A stretch of DNA of 64,000 nt from assembly GCA_030949565.1 (NCBI GenBank), contig JAUZSK010000051.1, positions 85,012 through 149,011 of the forward strand, in the 5' to 3' direction. Numbering within the stretch: the first letter of the stretch is position 1; each line of letters begins with the position of its first letter. Source of the stretch: Enterobacterales bacterium. Lineage in GTDB: Bacteria; Pseudomonadota; Gammaproteobacteria; Enterobacterales; Kangiellaceae. A program made the position numbers and the translations under genes. Below, in pieces: positions 59,578-64,000 of this stretch. Below the pieces are notes generated by a model that was given only the letters and a program-made list of their open reading frames with translations, was not told the origin of the DNA and ran no database searches.

Positions 59578-59597
59578 TGTGTACTATCTAGTACACA
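59578..59597. promoter_or_regulatory. Palindromic operator upstream of the XRE regulator
   Basis: TGTGTACTA, two bases, TAGTACACA: a perfect 9-base inverted repeat between the end of the helicase frame and the regulator start. Size and position fit a controller binding site. Confidence 0.75.
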
Positions 59598-59690
59598 TAA
59601 CTAACATCCTTTATTTAAAGTTAACCATTTAATAATTTGGTTGGTAATTTGGAGTGGATATAGGTAATAATGGAATTGAAAGGTTAATTA

Positions 59691-61435
59691 TTAAAACCGC
59701 TTCCATGATGAAAGTGGGTATACCAATCTCCTCATAAAAAGCTTGTCAACAAGAATATAATAGTAAGGTATATTTTTCTCCCCGTCTATTTTCGACATAT
59801 AGAGCATCTCAAACTTCCACGGACAATTATCTCAATATTCCTCAAAATGATTATTAATTTCATTGATCGATCCATATTTAAAAATTATCTCTAACATTGA
59901 TCAACTTACAGCTTTTGAACCTCCAACTAAAGGTCCGCGAAGCCCCCTTCCCTATCATTTGACTATAAAGTACTACCGATGAAGTTGGTCTAGCAATAAC
60001 TACAGTCTCTATATTGGGAGCATCAAATCCAGTTGAAAGTATACCAAAATTCACTAAACCGATATCTGACCTCTCTTAAAACTATTTATCATATTAAATC
60101 TACTGTTGCGAGATAATCTGTGTGAAATATGGGATGCCTTAATACCGAGCAATGCCAAACCGGCACAAAGCAACTCTGAATGTTTTAAACTACACGCAAA
60201 TATCAGAGTAGCACGCTTTTTCACCTCCAATTCGACCATTTCTAAAATAAGTTTGTTCCTTCGTGCGATTTCCCAATTCTCTCTAAACTAGCATTGGTCA
60301 AATCCATTTCATTAGGTAAGACATCGCCAATAAAATCAATATTAGTATTCAACTCAATTTTCTCTAGATTGGCAAGTACTCCTCTTTCTCTCAAACTATC
60401 AATTGGACTTTCTCCTAAGTTCGGTTTTACTAAAATCCCCCCGAAAAATCAACAAATTTTCTATTTTTCCAAATCATCTCTTGTGCTTCGTCTAGGCGTA
60501 GCTGTAACACCGATCACTATTCCTCCATTTCGTACAACTTCTATAGGTGTTTTAGAATAAGTAGGTGCTGTAATCTTATGTGCTTCATCTATTACTGCAA
60601 TAATCTGTAGATGCTAATAACCTATTCAAAAGAGGATCACGCTTATTTTTCAAACTACTTAATTTTTGTAAGCTAGCAAAAATAATAGAATCTGTGAAAT
60701 TATCTGATTCTAGTTTTGAACTACCGTACAGTCTCTTTATTCGTATCGGCCTCGTGCCATTCACTATCCAATTTTTTTTAAAACTCTCTATTGCTTGTTC
60801 AAGTAACTCCGAGGGAATGGGCTACCCCAAGTATGGGCAAACTGCTTACCTCAAAAGAATATCCGTTTAGTCGATTAGTTATTAAATCCATCATTATTCT
60901 TGTTTTCCAGAACCCGTAGGCAATTGAATTAAAAATCTTTGTTCACCTTTCTAATAAATTAGTACACTTTTTTACAACCTCTTTTAGATAATCAAATAAC
61001 TCATTGATAGCTTCTGGGTTCTATATCTTCAATCGTTTAGGCATGGGTGTAAATTTACTTGGGACATAAGATACATTAAAACCTAACTCATCAGTGAAAA
61101 TGAGATTAAATTTTGACCTTACATTCCACTTTAGGTTTGCCAAATTTCTTATATTGTCTGCTTTCAAAATGCACACATTAGAGGTCAAGTTTTTGGCTAG
61201 TAAAGTGATTTTTTCTTCATTCAATAGATTTAAAAACAGCTGCCTGAATCTAGCTGATATAAAACATCTACTCCATAAAAGATGATATTACTTCCGCCAA
61301 CCGGGCTTTATCAGCTTTCAACTTATCAAAACACTCAAATGTCTTTGCCGCTTCGCTAATTAATGTCCAGTTTTCTCCAGAGGCCCAAATGAGCTCTCTT
61401 TCAGAGAAAAGGGCAATCTTTTCTTCAACTTCCAT
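59691..61435 (-). CDS. SF2 DEAD/DEAH-box helicase, many single-base frameshifts
   Basis: Read across frames on the minus strand, the helicase motifs appear in correct order. Walker A QLPTGSGKT is at about 60900-60926, IAVIDEAHKITAPTYSK (motif II) near 60578, IGVTATPRRSTRDD (motif III) near 60500. In the second RecA domain, ATLIFACSLKHSE is near 60200, ILSTGFDAPNIE (motif V) near 60020 and SQMIGRGLRGP (motif VI) near 59940. The start is probably ATG 61435 (MEVEEKIALFSEREL), 22 bases after the preceding gene's stop, giving an N-terminal domain of about 160 residues of unknown type. Restriction-type helicases associated with DNA modification loci have this architecture. The protein is damaged by about one indel per 100 bases. 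Confidence 0.75.
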
Positions 61436-61458
61436 AATCTAATAGCTTTTTAGTTCTT

Positions 61459-63243
61459 TTAACCTTTTGCTATTGCTACTTCTGCTTTTTTATTAACCTC
61501 GCTTGTGAATTCGGCACTAGTCCCCGTAAACTCATCTCTTAGCAATGCTCTATATTCTCGGCGAAATCCATACCAGAGGCTTACTCAGTTACTGCTAAAC
61601 TCATCCCAAATTCTATCTTGAAAATCTCGATCTTCTTCACCATACATAATTAAAAGTACAAGTAAGCTTTGCCAAAAGAATCACGTCACATCACTATGTT
61701 TGTAATTGATTATCCCACCAGATTTATCGCATAAACAATATGAGTCAGTTGTTTTTCTTTGGAATGATTTTATAGAAGTCATAATCTTTAAACCAACCCT
61801 TAGAATAAATCATATTAAGTTTTTCCAAAAACCATTTAGAGTATTCTAACCAATCAATTGTGGTGCCGAGAATAACTATTTTTGAATTCCTTCAAACTAC
61901 CAAATGCGCTCCAAATGCCACGCATACCTATATCTCTAGTAATTAATGCATCTAACGAATTATCTTTCCAACTGCGTAAAATCTAAAATTATTTCTTTAT
62001 ATTTATTCTCGACAGCTTCATAGTTTTCTTTACCTGCATTATGTGTGCCAAAGCAAATTTTCTTAAATGCATGCTTTGCAAGGTCACCCTCTTTTTCGGC
62101 CTCTATTTGTTTTTCTCTACAGAGTTTTTACATAATGTCTATATGGTGAAGAATTTTCCATTAGGTAATTAAAAGCCGGCAACAATATTTTATTAAACTG
62201 TTCTCTCCACTCGTTCTGCATCATCATGAGTTAGCTTTTATTTTTACCAAAAAGATTCTAGAGTGTGGTAGTAAATCATCTAAGTTTGGGTTGATTTCCT
62301 GCTCATCAGAGTAATCACTACCTAATATATGATTGCTAAACCACTCTTCTACTTCTTGAACAGATATGAGAGCCGCCGGTCCAGGACGCGCTTTTCCATT
62401 GACGACTTCGCCTCTCCAATCAAAAAACATTAAAGGCAATAATTTGGGGTCAAGATCTTCAATATCTTTTTGATCATTACTATGGGCAAATTGAATAACT
62501 TCTTGGCTACAAATACAATTTATACTCTCATCATCTAATAGAATTCGCCTAGATTCATTGATCTCCTTTGCTGTCAATTAATATATACAAATGTTTTTCT
62601 AACTACTTCCTAGCAAATTAGGTGCTGGCAACTCTTTTGAGGTCAGCATAAGCAATGCTAATATCACTACCGGTATGCTCCAACTAGTCAACTCTTCACT
62701 TGATGTAGGGTCTTGTTTCCAGCCAAGAGCAGAAAGTCTATGCTGACCATCTATAGCTACCACTTTTACTTTCTCAGAATTCCATTCTAAGAAGAAAAAG
62801 CCTTTTCTGACACATGGGCACAAACTTTATAATATCCAGTTTTTTCGTAAGTATTGTAAGAGTGGCCTTCTATTTCTAACGGAATTTCCACTAACTCAGT
62901 CAATTCCTTTTCAACTAGAGAACTACTAGAATCGAAAGGTAATAATATTAACGTTAGCGGATTAAAAAATTTAACTTTGTTTGCTATCCTGTAAGTAAGG
63001 GAGAATACTTCCTTCTGCTCTCTTGATCTACCGTTCTTTGAAAGAGGTCTCAGAACATCCCACTTCTCTCACTTCACGGTATGTCTTTTCAATTAAATCT
63101 ATATTGTCCAAGCTCCATTCTTTGAGTATGGCTGTTTGCAGAATTTTATATTTACATTGGCTCCTCTTCCCAACTCTCCAGCGAAGCCCGATTTTTCATC
63201 CCACATGCGATTTCCTTTTGTTTTTGGTGGCAATATACTCCAT
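61459..63243 (-). CDS. DGQHR-domain (DndB-like) protein, many single-base frameshifts
   Basis: The signature VVAIDGQHRLSALGW lies at about 62725-62760, with VFVDxN-type strand RKTFVYIN and ESRRILLDDESI following, both typical of DGQHR proteins such as the phosphorothioation regulator DndB. The N-terminal part includes KNGRSREQKEVFSLTYRIAN and the C-terminal part RVGP-free sequence such as DNSLDALITRDIGMRGIWSA. AGGAGAT precedes ATG 63243; the last stop is at 61459, so the intact protein would be near 590 residues. No substitution-type decay is obvious, only frameshifts. It likely binds or senses modified DNA, by analogy. Confidence 0.72.
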
Positions 63244-63245
63244 TG

Positions 63246-63911
63246 TTATCTCCTATACCTTTCCATAAAGGTGGTTTTTGCTACAACTTTTAATATTTCT
63301 TCAATCAAGCTTTTGTTCGTCGCCGAAGCCATTTGAATGGTTATCCCCAGCTAATATAGTAACGCAAAAATAGAGATCTTTTACAGATTGACTAGCTAAG
63401 CTTTTATTTTTTGCAAAATCTTCGAATCGACTTCTAAAACAATTGGGTTTAAAACTGTTTATATGTTGGGAGCAACGTTCTCTTAAATTGTTAGATTTAC
63501 CGATATACAATGGGGGCATGAGTACTAGCTGACATTAGCGTCTTCCCTCAAACTCAATGTATTTTCTTCATTCTCCAAAATATTATTCCATTCTGAGAAT
63601 GGAGTATTATGTGGTAGATTTTTTCTTGTAGTTTAGGCTGCACACCTAAATTTGGTTTTATCCCAACAGAAGATGGAGATTTCACTATTTTGCTTTAAAA
63701 ATCCCTCGGGAATGTGAATCATAATTATGAACAATTCTCAATTCATTTACTAGTTCATCCAAATTGAAAGTAGATACTAGTTTTTACATAAGGGTAAAAC
63801 CAAAGCATAAACGCCTGACAAGGGAGGTATTGGCTGAGTCCAAACCCTGCTTTGAGTGTATACAGACAAATGCCTCTCTATGTTTCCTCCATACCATCAT
63901 CCAACTTTCAT
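63246..63911 (-). CDS. GIY-YIG nuclease-like protein, frameshifted
   Basis: The segment PPLYIGKSNNLRERCSQHIN at about 63450-63516 matches the YIG half of GIY-YIG domains with the catalytic Arg. A family-like GVY could lie upstream in another frame near 63800, but frameshifts make this uncertain. The gene would start at ATG 63911, six bases after the stop of the previous gene, and end two bases before the DGQHR gene. Other pieces readable are NLDELVNELRIVHNYDSHSR and EISIFCWDKTKFRCAA. A nuclease role is inferred from the motif. Confidence 0.6.
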
Positions 63912-63916
63912 TTATA

Positions 63917-64000
63917 TTAAGCTTTTCTAGCTAATTTTCCACCAGCATTTGTTCCTAGTTGTTCACGTTTCTTCTTAGTTGGTTTTTTAAAAGCTAAATT
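63917..64000 (-). CDS. C-terminal end of an unidentified gene, cut by window edge
   Basis: 27 codons ending in FKKPTKKKREQLGTNAGG, then KLARKA and a stop. Strongly basic. It is the upstream neighbour of the GIY-YIG gene in the same direction, so the island continues beyond the window. Too short to identify. Confidence 0.45.
   Translation of the reverse strand, partial: NLAFKKPTKKKREQLGTNAGGKLARKA

Overview
The window is chromosomal DNA from a Gram-negative gammaproteobacterium. This is shown by the block leuS-lptE-holA-nadD-rsfS-rlmH-mrdA-mrdB-rlpA-dacA-ybeD-lipB-lipA, the ftsY-ftsE-ftsX-rpoH cluster, and the plsB, priA-rpmE, glnS, ftsH-rlmE and yhbY types. Base composition is AT-leaning. 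A marine Kangiella/Oceanospirillales-like host is my best guess, but no single marker proves the genus. No tRNA or rRNA genes were seen.

Layout: 1-1.3 kb, the end of a DUF1501 gene. 1.4-14.5 kb, a long minus-strand cell-envelope and housekeeping operon: lipoate synthesis, PBP5/6, RlpA, RodA and PBP2, ribosome maturation and silencing, NAD synthesis, DNA polymerase III delta, LPS export and LeuRS. 14.9-18.8 kb, ftsYEX and rpoH; two tandem CIRCE (HrcA) operators lie in front of rpoH. 19-21 kb, a solute-binding lipoprotein and a small heat-shock protein with a sigma-32-type promoter. 21.15-22.88 kb, a complete IS66-family insertion with 8-bp target duplication that splits a small membrane-anchored gene. 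23-28.5 kb, rpmE, NAD-malic enzyme, a peroxiredoxin-like protein and priA. 28.7-32.7 kb, secreted proteins, a CsrB/RsmZ-type sRNA, a degenerate integron-integrase-like protein and a LysE exporter. 32.7-47.9 kb, glnS, plsB, a three-gene secreted cluster, Pit phosphate transport, pdxH, ftsH, rlmE and yhbY. 48-51.3 kb, a PepSY/ferredoxin pair and malate dehydrogenase.

From about 51.3 kb the window becomes accessory. It holds dispersed REP-like repeats, a DNA phosphorothioation (Dnd)-associated methyltransferase, an arsenic resistance operon (arsR-arsC-acr3-arsP-like-trx-truncated phosphatase) between two diverged direct repeats, a BrnT/BrnA toxin-antitoxin pair, and remnants of IS200-like and IS21-like elements. 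At 59-64 kb lies a minus-strand island with an XRE regulator next to its own palindrome, an SF2 DEAH helicase, a DGQHR (DndB-like) protein and a GIY-YIG nuclease-like protein. This last island is the best candidate for an unusual defence or DNA-modification system. It is read through many single-base indels.

Many universally needed genes (mrdA, mrdB, rlpA, rlmE, maeA) carry single-base frameshifts, usually in A/T runs, while the protein on both sides is well conserved. This pattern fits homopolymer sequencing error rather than gene decay, so frameshifts here should not be taken at face value.
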